Shown here: piece by piece, positions 25,667 to 33,819 of the stretch
Layout: the number at the start of each line of letters is the position of its first letter
Numbering within the stretch: the first letter of the stretch is position 1
NCBI GenBank assembly: GCA_947446865.1
Contig: CANFHX010000019.1
Span: 1 to 54,401 of the forward strand
Direction: 5' to 3'
From: Flavobacteriaceae bacterium
GTDB lineage: Bacteria > Bacteroidota > Bacteroidia > Flavobacteriales > Flavobacteriaceae
Length of the DNA: 54,401 bases
Program-made: the position numbers and the translations under genes
The notes under the pieces: generated by a model
Told to the model about the DNA's origin: nothing
The model's input: the letters and a program-made list of their open reading frames with translations, nothing else
Database searches by the model: none

Positions 25667-25680
25667 CCAGTCGAGGTCAC
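25667..25680 (+). other. attR (14-bp direct repeat)
   Basis: CCAGTCGAGGTCAC is identical to 15555-15568 in the tRNA-Arg 3' end. The upstream bases do not rebuild a tRNA, so only the 3' tip is duplicated. Confidence 0.88.
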
Positions 25681-25686
25681 TACAAA

Positions 25687-25726
25687 AAACCCTAAACGCT
25701 TATAAAATAAGTATTTAGGGTTTTTT
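25687..25726 (+). terminator. terminator beyond attR (former tRNA-Arg terminator)
   Basis: AAACCCTAAA (25687-25696) and TTTAGGGTTT (25714-25723) are perfect complements with a T run. Its position a few bases after attR fits the original downstream flank of tRNA-Arg before the island arrived. Confidence 0.85.
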
Positions 25727-25872
25727 ATTTGATTTTTTAGCCGACATGTTCCTGACAATATCAATAAATCATTGTTTTATTTATGGAAACATCCAAAATT
25801 TCAATTTTGACTTCCTAATTAAGATAAAAAAGAATTTGAATTCACTACTTTTGAGGAAAATTAATACTTCTA

Positions 25873-26862
25873 ATGTACAAGTCAAAAGAAAACTTTGAGA
25901 TTCAAAAAAAACTAACATTAATAATAGTTTTTTTATTTTTAATCAAATTAACTGCTTGGTATTACACCAATTCAGTTGCTATATTAACAGATACATTAGA
26001 ATACACTATTAATGTAATTAGCGGTTTTATAGGACTATACAGCTTGTATCTTTCTGCAAAACCCAAAGATAAAAACCATCCTTATGGTCATGGAAAAGTA
26101 GAGTTTCTATCAGCAACCATTGAAGGAACCCTAATGATAGTTTCGAGTTTTGTAATTATCTATGAAGCTATTAACAATTTAAAACATCCACACGAACTAA
26201 AACAACTCGATTTCGGAATATATTTAGTCGGTCTTACTGGAGTTATCAATTATATAGTGGGACATTTTTCTATTAAAAATGGCAAGAAAAACAATTCTTT
26301 AGCACTGATTGCAACCGGGAAACACATGCAATCCGACACCTATGCAACCCTAGGGATTGTTATTGGTTTAATCCTTATTTATTTTACTCATTATGCTTGG
26401 ATAGATAGTGTTGTGGCTTTTGTTTTTGCAGTTATCATAATTATTTCAGGATATAAAATATTACGCACCTCTATTGCTGGAATAATGGACGAGGCCGACG
26501 ATGAGTTGTTAGAAAAAATGGTAGGTTATTGCCAAGCGAAACGACGAGAAAATTGGATTGATTTACACAATTTAAGATTTATAAAGTATGGAGGAACACT
26601 ACACCTAGATTGCCATTTAACCATTCCGTGGTATTTCAATATTCATGAAGGGCATTTGGAGGTTGATGAATTAGAAAAAATTGTAAAAAACAACTTTGGA
26701 GATAGTGTAGAACTTATGGTGCACACTGATGGTTGTTTGGATTTTTCTTGTAAAATTTGCAGCAAAAAAGAATGCCTGGTGCGTAAACACGAATTTGTTA
26801 GAACTATTGAGTGGACTATTGAAAACATTTCGTTAGACAACAAACACCGGATAGATAATTAA
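25873..26862 (+). CDS. cation diffusion facilitator (CDF) transporter
   Basis: The 329-aa protein has six membrane segments. The CDF metal-site pattern is visible in TM2 (AILTDTLEYTINVISG, where D...E replaces the more usual D...D) and the family motif HPYGHGKVEFLSATIEG follows. TM5 carries HMQSDTYATLG (H-xxx-D). The cytosolic C-terminal domain ends with a cysteine-rich tail, CLDFSCKICSKKEC, that could bind metal. CDF proteins export divalent cations such as Zn2+ by proton exchange. The gene stands alone, just beyond the island, with its own start at 25873. Confidence 0.92.
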   Translation: MYKSKENFEIQKKLTLIIVFLFLIKLTAWYYTNSVAILTDTLEYTINVISGFIGLYSLYLSAKPKDKNHPYGHGKVEFLSATIEGTLMIVSSFVIIYEAINNLKHPHELKQLDFGIYLVGLTGVINYIVGHFSIKNGKKNNSLALIATGKHMQSDTYATLGIVIGLILIYFTHYAWIDSVVAFVFAVIIIISGYKILRTSIAGIMDEADDELLEKMVGYCQAKRRENWIDLHNLRFIKYGGTLHLDCHLTIPWYFNIHEGHLEVDELEKIVKNNFGDSVELMVHTDGCLDFSCKICSKKECLVRKHEFVRTIEWTIENISLDNKHRIDN

Positions 26863-26952
26863 CCCTCTGTTTTTCTTATTGAAGTCGTTTCATCTTTTTT
26901 TCAATTATTTTTTTCATATATTTATATCAGAAATTAATTCTATTCTTTGCTT

Positions 26953-27717
26953 ATGGAAACCAAATTAGACTTAAAACTTGCCGTATTAATTGATGCCGAC
27001 AACGTTCCTTATGCTAACGTAAAAGAAATGTTTGAAGAAATTGCTAAATATGGCACACCAACTTTCAAACGTATTTATGCCGATTGGACAAAGCCAACAG
27101 TTTCTGGATGGAAAAATGTTCTTTTAGAAAACGCCATTACTCCTATTCAACAATACAGTTATTCTACAGGAAAAAACGCAAGTGATAGCGCATTAATAAT
27201 AGACGCTATGGATATTTTATATACCGGGAAAGTAGATGGCTTCTGTATTGTTTCTAGTGATTCTGATTTTACAAGATTAGCAACCCGTCTAAGGGAGGCA
27301 GGCATGAAAGTAATCGGTATTGGAGAAAAGAAAACCCTAACGCCATTCATTACCGCTTGTGATAAATTTATTTATATTGAAATTTTAAAGAAACAAACAT
27401 TTGAAATACCTACAGGTGCTAAAAATACAAAACCTTCTAAAAACACAAAAACACAAAACAACAATGCTATAAGCAAAATTGACCCTAAAATAATCCAACT
27501 TTTTTCCGATAGCATAGATGATTTGGAGGATGAAAATGGCTGGGCATTTTTGGGAGAATTAGGAAACCTAATGCTTAAAAAGCAACCTGATTTTGATCCC
27601 AGAAATTATGGCTTCCCTAAAATGTTGGCTCTTATCAAAAGTATGAACCAATTTGTAATTGACGAACGGGAAAGCGGTAAAAATAATATCAAACATATTT
27701 ATGTAAGAAGAAAATAG
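26953..27717 (+). CDS. NYN-domain protein with C-terminal OST-HTH/LOTUS-like domain
   Basis: The 254-aa protein starts at the ATG 26953 (METKLDLKLAV); a TTG two codons earlier is less likely. The N-terminal 145 residues form a NYN (PIN-like) domain with acidic residues in VLIDADNVPY, NASDSALIIDAMD and IVSSDSDFTRLATRLRE. After a Lys/Asn/Thr linker (about 155-175) comes an OST-HTH/LOTUS-like domain: DENGWAFLGELGNLMLKKQPDFDPRNYGFPKMLALIKSMNQFVI. Such LabA-like proteins are predicted RNases, with the LOTUS part binding RNA. A long hairpin terminator follows. Confidence 0.9.
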   Translation: METKLDLKLAVLIDADNVPYANVKEMFEEIAKYGTPTFKRIYADWTKPTVSGWKNVLLENAITPIQQYSYSTGKNASDSALIIDAMDILYTGKVDGFCIVSSDSDFTRLATRLREAGMKVIGIGEKKTLTPFITACDKFIYIEILKKQTFEIPTGAKNTKPSKNTKTQNNNAISKIDPKIIQLFSDSIDDLEDENGWAFLGELGNLMLKKQPDFDPRNYGFPKMLALIKSMNQFVIDERESGKNNIKHIYVRRK

Positions 27718-27803
27718 CAGTTCTTTCTAACAATTAAAATTCTAAATAATTTAATTTACATTAAACAATAAGTATAATTTGAAGAAAAACTAATATCCAA
27801 TTG

Positions 27804-27856
27804 TATAACAAAACCTCCTTATTCAATTTTTTTTTAAATAGGGAGGTTTTGTTATA
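27804..27856 (+). terminator. long hairpin terminator after the NYN gene
   Basis: TATAACAAAACCTCCTT (27804-27820) pairs over 17 bases, one G-U, with AGGGAGGTTTTGTTATA (27840-27856). The loop is T-rich. The A-T flanks make it usable in both directions. Confidence 0.75.
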
Positions 27857-27974
27857 AATACAATTATTTCAAAAAAATCTAATTTACAATTAGAAATCTC
27901 CAATAAAATATAAGAACTTTGCACGCTTTTTTAACGTAAAATACAACAACTTACGATTAAGAATTTCCCAACTA

Positions 27975-29837
27975 ATGAATAAGAAAATAGAAATACTAGC
28001 CCCGGCTAAAGATTTAATTCAAGGAATTGCGGCCATTAATAGTGGTGCCGATGCCGTTTATATAGGCGCTCCCCAATTTGGTGCACGTTCCAACGCTACT
28101 AATTCTATTGAAGATGTGGCCGAATTAGTAAAATATGCCCATTTGTTTTACGCTCAAGTTTTTGTTGTTATCAATACCATTCTGTACGATAACGAACTAG
28201 AAACCTGTCGCAAGATGATTTGGGAGTTATATAATATTGGAGTCGATGCACTAATCGTTCAAGATATGGCAATAATGGAAATGGATTTACCTCCAATAAT
28301 CTTACACGCTAGTACTCAGGCAAATAATAGAGATCCTAAAAAAATCAAATTCTTGAAAGATGCAGGAATGAAACGTGTCGTTTTGGCTCGTGAATTGAAT
28401 CTGCATCAAATAAAAGAAATTAGCGACGCAAGTGATGTGGAATTGGAATTTTTCGTGACTGGTGCCTTATGTGTTTCCTTCAGTGGGAATTGCTATATGA
28501 GTGTTGCCAATGGCGAACGCTCTGCCAACCGCGGTTCGTGTGCGCAAAATTGCCGTTTACCCTATAATTTAATTGATGGAAATGGCGATACTTTGATAAA
28601 AAACAGCCACTTACTTTCTATAAAGGATTTTGATGTTTCCGATCAAATTCCGAATTTAATTGAAGCCGGAATTTGTTCGTTCAAAATTGAAGGCCGATTA
28701 AAAGACATTGTTTATGTAAAAAATAACGTTTCTTATTTGAGACAAAAATTAGATAGTTTTTTAGAAGGGAATTCCGATAAATACACCAAAGCATCTTCTG
28801 GAAAATGCACTTTTACTTTTGATTCTTCATTAGATAGAAGTTTCAATCGTGGTTACACCGATTATTTTGTAAACGAAAGATACCAATCCATCGGTTCTTG
28901 GGAAAGCCCAAAATCGAAAGGACAATACATTGGAAAACTGATTAAAACTGTTGGTAATTCTTATGAAATTGAAAACGGAAATTTATTAAACAATGGCGAT
29001 GGTTTGTGTTTCATCAATGAAAATAACGAAGCCGACGGGATATATGTAAACCGCGCTGAAAATGGTTTTGTATTTCCGAATGTATTAAAAGAAATTAAAG
29101 ACGGTACTTTTATTTACCGTAACAACGATGCTGCATTTATTAAAGTTGTGGAACGGGAAGATAGTGCGGTTCGAAAAATCGGAATAAAATTAGTATTATC
29201 TGAAAATGAAAATGGTTTCGAATTAACGGCCACCGATGAAGATGGGAATGGGAGTTCTGTAACTTTGGTTCATCCAAAAGAGCCAACCAAAAACAATGAA
29301 TCCATAGAAGAAAACTTTAAAGTAAATTTGGCTAAAACTGGTTTCACTCCTTATGTAGTAGATGAAATAACGATTCAATTTTCTAGAAATTGGTTTCTTC
29401 CTATTTCTAAAATTAACGAAATGCGAAGAACTGTTTTGGAGCAATTAACCGAAACTCGTTTGGCAAATTATCATAGAGAAGAACAACCTATCGTAAAAAC
29501 ATCGCATCCTTATCCAGAAGAAAAATTGGATTTTATGTATAACGTTGCCAACAAATCGGCTCGAAAATTTTACGAACGACATGGCGTAACCGAAATTGAA
29601 AAAGCATTCGAATTGCAATGGGATCCCGGAAAATCTCGTGTAATGACTACTAAATATTGCATTAAATACGAATTAGAAAAATGCCCTAAATATCACAAAG
29701 ATACTTTGGGAGTTAAAGTTAAAGAACCATTGGTATTGAAACAAGGGGAATTGGAATACAAATTGAAATTCAATTGCAAACCTTGCGAAATGGAAATTTG
29801 GGAAAAAGATGCCGAATTTGAAATTGAAGAAGATTAA
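27975..29837 (+). CDS. U32-family peptidase-like protein (YegQ/TrhP type)
   Basis: The 620-aa protein has the U32 core: KIEILAPAKDLIQGIAAINSGADAVYIGAPQFGARS at the N-terminus, then VELEFFVTGALCVSFSGNCYMSVANGERSANRGSCAQNCRLPY with the conserved cysteines, and SIKDFDVSDQIPNLIEAGICSFKIEGRLKD. Members of this family (YegQ/TrhP) take part in 5-hydroxyuridine formation at tRNA position 34 rather than simple proteolysis. The C-terminal 100 residues add a Cys-containing module (TKYCIKYELEKCPKYHK ... CKPCEMEIWEKD) seen in Bacteroidota members, possibly for an iron-sulphur cluster. It is a single-gene unit. Confidence 0.9.
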   Translation: MNKKIEILAPAKDLIQGIAAINSGADAVYIGAPQFGARSNATNSIEDVAELVKYAHLFYAQVFVVINTILYDNELETCRKMIWELYNIGVDALIVQDMAIMEMDLPPIILHASTQANNRDPKKIKFLKDAGMKRVVLARELNLHQIKEISDASDVELEFFVTGALCVSFSGNCYMSVANGERSANRGSCAQNCRLPYNLIDGNGDTLIKNSHLLSIKDFDVSDQIPNLIEAGICSFKIEGRLKDIVYVKNNVSYLRQKLDSFLEGNSDKYTKASSGKCTFTFDSSLDRSFNRGYTDYFVNERYQSIGSWESPKSKGQYIGKLIKTVGNSYEIENGNLLNNGDGLCFINENNEADGIYVNRAENGFVFPNVLKEIKDGTFIYRNNDAAFIKVVEREDSAVRKIGIKLVLSENENGFELTATDEDGNGSSVTLVHPKEPTKNNESIEENFKVNLAKTGFTPYVVDEITIQFSRNWFLPISKINEMRRTVLEQLTETRLANYHREEQPIVKTSHPYPEEKLDFMYNVANKSARKFYERHGVTEIEKAFELQWDPGKSRVMTTKYCIKYELEKCPKYHKDTLGVKVKEPLVLKQGELEYKLKFNCKPCEMEIWEKDAEFEIEED

Positions 29838-29841
29838 TTTT

Positions 29842-29878
29842 AAAATAACTTAAATAAGTACTTTTTTAAGTTATTTTT
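29842..29878 (+). terminator. terminator after the U32 gene
   Basis: AAATAACTTAAA (29842-29853) is perfectly complementary to TTTAAGTTATTT (29864-29875), followed by more T. Confidence 0.75.
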
Positions 29879-29905
29879 TATTAATTTTGAGAAAAACAAG
29901 TACTT
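29855..29905 (+). promoter_or_regulatory. promoter and candidate operator of the YefM/YoeB module
   Basis: TAATTTTG at 29882-29889 fits the TAnnTTTG box. The palindrome AAGTACTT occurs at 29855-29862 and again at 29898-29905, directly before the antitoxin ATG and over the likely transcription start. The core GTAC resembles the TGTACA element known for YefM. This suggests autorepression by the antitoxin. Confidence 0.5.
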
Positions 29906-30160
29906 ATGAAAGTAATAAATTATACTGACTTACGTCTTAACTTAAAAAAATGGATGGACAGTGTCACCGACGATAGCGAAGAGATTATTGTAAAACGAAA
30001 AGATAATAAAGATTTAGTTTTAATTTCGCTTGATGAATACAACTCTTTAAACGAAACCAACTATTTACTGTCAGGAAAAAATAGAGACATTTTATTGAAT
30101 TCTGTTAAAGATGTTAGAGAAAATAAGGGATTAATTCAAAATGAATTAATTGAATTATGA
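29906..30160 (+). CDS. yefM: YefM/Phd-family antitoxin
   Basis: An 84-aa protein with the Phd/YefM N-terminal fold: MKVINYTDLRLNLKKWMDSVTDDSEEIIVKRKDNKDLVLISLDEYNSLNETNYLL. It ends with an acidic, flexible tail that would neutralise the toxin. The toxin gene starts in an ATGA overlap 4 bp before its stop codon ends, the usual coupling. The antitoxin is expected to bind the AAGTACTT palindromes upstream. Confidence 0.92.
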   Translation: MKVINYTDLRLNLKKWMDSVTDDSEEIIVKRKDNKDLVLISLDEYNSLNETNYLLSGKNRDILLNSVKDVRENKGLIQNELIEL

Positions 30161-30411
30161 TTCTTTCATGGCAAAATCAGGCATGGGAAGATTATCTATA
30201 TTGGCAAAAAACAGATAAATCAAAACTCAAAAGAATAAATGAATTAATAAAATCTTGCCTAAGAACTCCTTTAGAGGGTATTGGAAATCCTGAGAGTTTA
30301 AAACACGATTTACAAGGATTTTGGTCAAGAAGAATAGATTCTGAACATAGGCTAGTTTACACTTTTCAAAATAAAAATATTATCATTGTATCTTGCAGAT
30401 ACCACTATTAA
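30157..30411 (+). CDS. yoeB: YoeB-family mRNA interferase toxin
   Basis: The 84-aa protein matches YoeB throughout: SWQNQAWEDYLYWQKTDK, PLEGIGNPESLKHDLQGFWSRRIDSEHRLVY and a final CRYHY. The catalytic residues fall at the same numbers as in the Escherichia coli enzyme: E46, R65, H83 and Y84. It therefore looks active, cleaving mRNA in the ribosomal A site when freed. It has its own antitoxin just upstream. The S9 peptidase gene begins only 8 bp after its stop, so read-through transcription is possible. Confidence 0.94.
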   Translation: MILSWQNQAWEDYLYWQKTDKSKLKRINELIKSCLRTPLEGIGNPESLKHDLQGFWSRRIDSEHRLVYTFQNKNIIIVSCRYHY

Positions 30412-30419
30412 ATAAAATC

Positions 30420-32555
30420 ATGAACAAAAAAATTATTCTATTCTTTAGTTTATTTCTTGCACTTTCAACGCAAGCACAACTAAAAAAAATCACTCTTGAA
30501 GAAGGAGTTTTGCAACAAGCTCGTGCTTTTAGAGCCGATAAATTATCCGGATTTCAATGGATACCAAACACCAACAACTATGTGTATTATATGGATGCCA
30601 ATTCTAAAATGATGCAAGCAACCACTACTGATGCCAAAGCAAAAGAGTTAGTAACTTTAGCAGAAATCAATACAGGACTTGGAACTAAATTAAAAAGTTT
30701 TGCAGGCTTGGAATGGATAGATGCAGCTATTTTTTTAATTTCTGAAAATGGAAAATACTACACCTATTCGTTAGCAACCAAATCTGGGAAAAGTATTCAA
30801 GAAACTTCTGATATTTCCGAAAATCAAACATTTGATGCATCCAAAAATAATTTAGCGTTTACAGAAGATAACAATTTATTTTTCTACAATAAAAATAAAG
30901 AAAAGATAGCGATAACTTCGGAAACTAATAAAGGTATAGTTTCAGGACAATCTATTTCTAGAAACGAATTCGGAATTAACAATGGTATTTTTTGGTCACC
31001 GAAATCCTCTTATTTGGCTTTTTATCAAAAAGACCAAAGTGAAGTTGCCGATTATCCTTTGTTAGACATCAACGAAACTCCAGGGAAATTGGTTAGTATT
31101 AAATATCCTATGATCGGACAAAAATCAGAAAAACCAAGAGTTGGAATTTATAATTTAGCAACCGGTAAAATGGTTTTCATCTCCCCTAAAAGTGGCAATG
31201 TTAATGATTATTTAACCAATCTTTCTTGGTCTCCAGATGAAAAATATGTTTTAATTGCCGAATTGAATCGGGAGCAAAACGATATGAGCTTGAATGTTTA
31301 TGAGGCTAATTCTGGTAATTTTGTTAGAACTATTTTAAACGAAAAAAATAATGCTTGGGTAGAACCAGAACACGATGCGTTTTTTCCGAATTCAAAATCC
31401 AATAATTTCGTTTGGTTTAGTGAAAAAGATGGCTTCCAAAACTTGTATTACTATTCTATTGATGGGAAATTAATCCAACAAATAACGGCTAATAAATTCC
31501 CTGTAAGAGAAATTATAGGAGCAAATCCTACTGGAACTGAAATTTATTTTAAAGCCACAGGTGCAAATCCAACTAATATGTTGGTTTATAAAGTGACCTT
31601 AAAAGGAAAACAAACTTTGATTACCAAAGACGAAGGAGTTCATACCGTTGCAATTTCTACGGATGGTAAATGGTTTTTTGATGAATTTTCCAATCATTCT
31701 ACCCCTTCCAAATCATTATTATACGATGCAAAACTAAATGCCACTACTCTATTGGTTAGCAAAAATAAATACGATGGTTACCAAATTGGAACTTCCGAAA
31801 TTAAAACCATCAAAGCAGCCGATGCAACCACCGATTTATACACACGATTAATCAAGCCAAGTAATTTTGATGCGACTAAAAAATACCCAGTAATGTTTTA
31901 TGTTTATGGTGGTCCTCATGCGCAAATGATTACTAATTCGTTTTTAGATGGCGCTAATCTTTGGATGTATTGGATGGCAGAACAAGGCTATTTAGTATTC
32001 ACGGTGGACAATAGAGGTTCAGACAATAGAGGATTTGCTTTTGAAAGTGTTATCCACGGAAGATTGGGTGTAAACGAAATGGACGACCAATTGAAAGGGG
32101 TTGACTATTTAAAATCTTTACCTTATGTAGATGGTAATCGCTTAGCGGTTCACGGATGGAGTTTTGGTGGATTCATGACGACTTCGTTAATGTTAAGAAA
32201 ACCAGACACCTTTAAAGTTGGCGTTGCGGGTGGCCCTGTAACCGATTGGAAATGGTATGAAGTTATGTATGGTGAACGTTATATGGACACCCCTGCAGAA
32301 AATCAAAAAGGGTTTGATGAGGCAAATACCTTAAATTATGTAAATAATCTTAAAGGAAAATTGCTTTTAATTCACGGAACTAGTGACGATACGGTGGTGA
32401 TGCAACAAAATCTTGCTTTAGTTAAGAAATTTGTAGAAGCCGGAAAGCAAATAGATTTCTTTCCTTATCCAATGGCGAAACACAATGTACAAGGGAAAGA
32501 TCGAGTGCACTTGATGACTAAAGTTTTGAATTACATTATTGAGAATAATAAATAA
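30420..32555 (+). CDS. S9 family prolyl oligopeptidase / dipeptidyl peptidase IV
   Basis: The 711-aa protein starts at ATG 30420 (MNKKIILFFSLFLALSTQAQ, a signal peptide); an upstream frame start would overlap the toxin gene and lose the signal. The N-terminal beta-propeller (about 30-450) is followed by an alpha/beta hydrolase. The catalytic triad is S581 in GWSFGG, D656 or D657 in GTSDDTV, and H688 in AKHNV. The motif GGPHAQM precedes it. Such enzymes remove N-terminal X-Pro dipeptides in the periplasm. It is preceded by the YoeB toxin with only 8 bp between. Confidence 0.93.
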   Translation: MNKKIILFFSLFLALSTQAQLKKITLEEGVLQQARAFRADKLSGFQWIPNTNNYVYYMDANSKMMQATTTDAKAKELVTLAEINTGLGTKLKSFAGLEWIDAAIFLISENGKYYTYSLATKSGKSIQETSDISENQTFDASKNNLAFTEDNNLFFYNKNKEKIAITSETNKGIVSGQSISRNEFGINNGIFWSPKSSYLAFYQKDQSEVADYPLLDINETPGKLVSIKYPMIGQKSEKPRVGIYNLATGKMVFISPKSGNVNDYLTNLSWSPDEKYVLIAELNREQNDMSLNVYEANSGNFVRTILNEKNNAWVEPEHDAFFPNSKSNNFVWFSEKDGFQNLYYYSIDGKLIQQITANKFPVREIIGANPTGTEIYFKATGANPTNMLVYKVTLKGKQTLITKDEGVHTVAISTDGKWFFDEFSNHSTPSKSLLYDAKLNATTLLVSKNKYDGYQIGTSEIKTIKAADATTDLYTRLIKPSNFDATKKYPVMFYVYGGPHAQMITNSFLDGANLWMYWMAEQGYLVFTVDNRGSDNRGFAFESVIHGRLGVNEMDDQLKGVDYLKSLPYVDGNRLAVHGWSFGGFMTTSLMLRKPDTFKVGVAGGPVTDWKWYEVMYGERYMDTPAENQKGFDEANTLNYVNNLKGKLLLIHGTSDDTVVMQQNLALVKKFVEAGKQIDFFPYPMAKHNVQGKDRVHLMTKVLNYIIENNK

Positions 32556-32573
32556 TTCAAATCCAATTAAATT

Positions 32574-33668
32574 TTAAAGGTTTATCGGACGGTAAAGTAA
32601 CAATCCATTTGCTGAAAAATAGGGAAGAGCATATTGCAGTGGTTTGTCAAAAACATTCTTGGGTATTTTAGAGAATTCCTCTTTAAAAATATTTTTTAAT
32701 TCAAGGTGGTAATTTAAACTTAATGAAGAATAACAGAAAACTTCTGCTACGGTATGAAAAACAATTTTTTTGAAATCTGAGTCATGAGTAATAGTTATGA
32801 TTTTGCAATATTCTAATAATTCATTAGCATATTCTTCAATTTCTTCTTTTGTTTTTTTAGTAATTTCTAAAAACCATAATTTATAGGCTTTGAATCTAAT
32901 AGTTGGGAAAATAAAAATTTTCTCTAAATCTTCCGAATTAATGGTTGTTGAAACATATGTTTTTTTTCCTATTTGTAATGCTTCCGGAATATTTTTTGTA
33001 ATAAAATAATACCGAAACAATACCGATTGGGAAAACAAGAAGTCTTGTAACGACTCTAAGGAATCATTATTTTTTATTTCATTAGGATATAATTTATAAG
33101 CATATTCATAATTTTTAATTCGGAATGCTGGATCAAAGGCATCTTCTAAAACATATTCTTTAACAAATTTATTTTGGATGAATTCTTCAAAAAAAAGTTC
33201 CGGTTTTTTTGTTTTCAACAAACTATCATATACATCTAAAGCTACATTTACTTTATAGGAATGCTCTTTATTTTGAATACTATTAAAGAAATCCCATAAT
33301 GGCTTATAGCTTTCATTTTCAATACAATGAAATAATAAAGAATCGTTTTCTTGATTTCTTTTTTTCATTATAATCCCATCGTTATAAGAGTTAGATTCTA
33401 CAGTATCTATAAAATTCTCCCAAGAATCATATCCAATAAAACGTGCCAATACCGTTAAAGTATTTTTGTAAGGAACAGCACCATTATAATTAATGAACAA
33501 ACGGTATAATGTAGTCACTGAAATACTTCCAAAGCCTTCTTTTAAAAGAATTTCGCTTAGCTTTTGGCAATCTGACTTATTAGAAACAACAAAAAAAAGC
33601 TTTAGTGCAAGCTGGCTTTTAAGTTCTAATAGAGTATAAGTGTTTAAAGCGAATCTTGTTTTGGGCAT
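32574..33668 (-). CDS. putative regulator with Bacteroidota HTH-like N-terminus (paralogue 1)
   Basis: The 364-aa protein has an N-terminal 75-residue module, CQKLSEILLKEGFGSISVTTLYRLFINYNGAVPYKNTLTVLARFIGYDSWENFID, of a type common in Bacteroidota and looking like an HTH (ISxxTLyRLF). The rest is helical, suggesting a repeat or sensor domain, with no named family. It starts MPKTRF at 33668. It is paralogous to the gene at 35499-36725; both point left and enclose the symporter gene. It converges on the S9 peptidase gene (18-bp gap). DNA binding is inferred, not shown. Confidence 0.7.
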   Translation of the reverse strand: MPKTRFALNTYTLLELKSQLALKLFFVVSNKSDCQKLSEILLKEGFGSISVTTLYRLFINYNGAVPYKNTLTVLARFIGYDSWENFIDTVESNSYNDGIIMKKRNQENDSLLFHCIENESYKPLWDFFNSIQNKEHSYKVNVALDVYDSLLKTKKPELFFEEFIQNKFVKEYVLEDAFDPAFRIKNYEYAYKLYPNEIKNNDSLESLQDFLFSQSVLFRYYFITKNIPEALQIGKKTYVSTTINSEDLEKIFIFPTIRFKAYKLWFLEITKKTKEEIEEYANELLEYCKIITITHDSDFKKIVFHTVAEVFCYSSLSLNYHLELKNIFKEEFSKIPKNVFDKPLQYALPYFSANGLLLYRPINL

Positions 33669-33819
33669 GTATAAAAAATTTCATGCAAAATTAAACTATT
33701 TTTGATTAATTGGGAAACAATATTATTTTTGTGCAAAAAATTAATAATTATCTTTGTTACATAAGTTATTACTAATTGTTGATTTCTAATAAATCTAAAA
33801 CAGAACTTTTTATAAAAAT

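Larger units (their letters stand above)
15555..25680. mobile_element. 10.1-kb integrative genomic island in tRNA-Arg
   Basis: The element is bounded by a 14-bp direct repeat: the tRNA 3' end (15555-15568) and a copy at 25667-25680. It holds, in order, an XRE-like regulator, a secreted TonB-C-like protein, a tyrosine integrase, an excisionase-like HTH protein, two genes of Rep-like type, a C5 methyltransferase, two candidate restriction nucleases and a nuclease-NTPase fusion. All but the XRE gene lie on the plus strand. There are no capsid, tail, relaxase or type IV secretion genes, so it would need a helper or plain replication-excision to move. The DNA downstream of the right repeat carries a terminator, as expected for the original tRNA flank. 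Confidence 0.9.

Noticed and set aside
15555..25680. Prophage interpretation of the island
   Set aside because: There are no capsid, portal, terminase, tail or lysis genes; the Rep-like gene alone is not enough.
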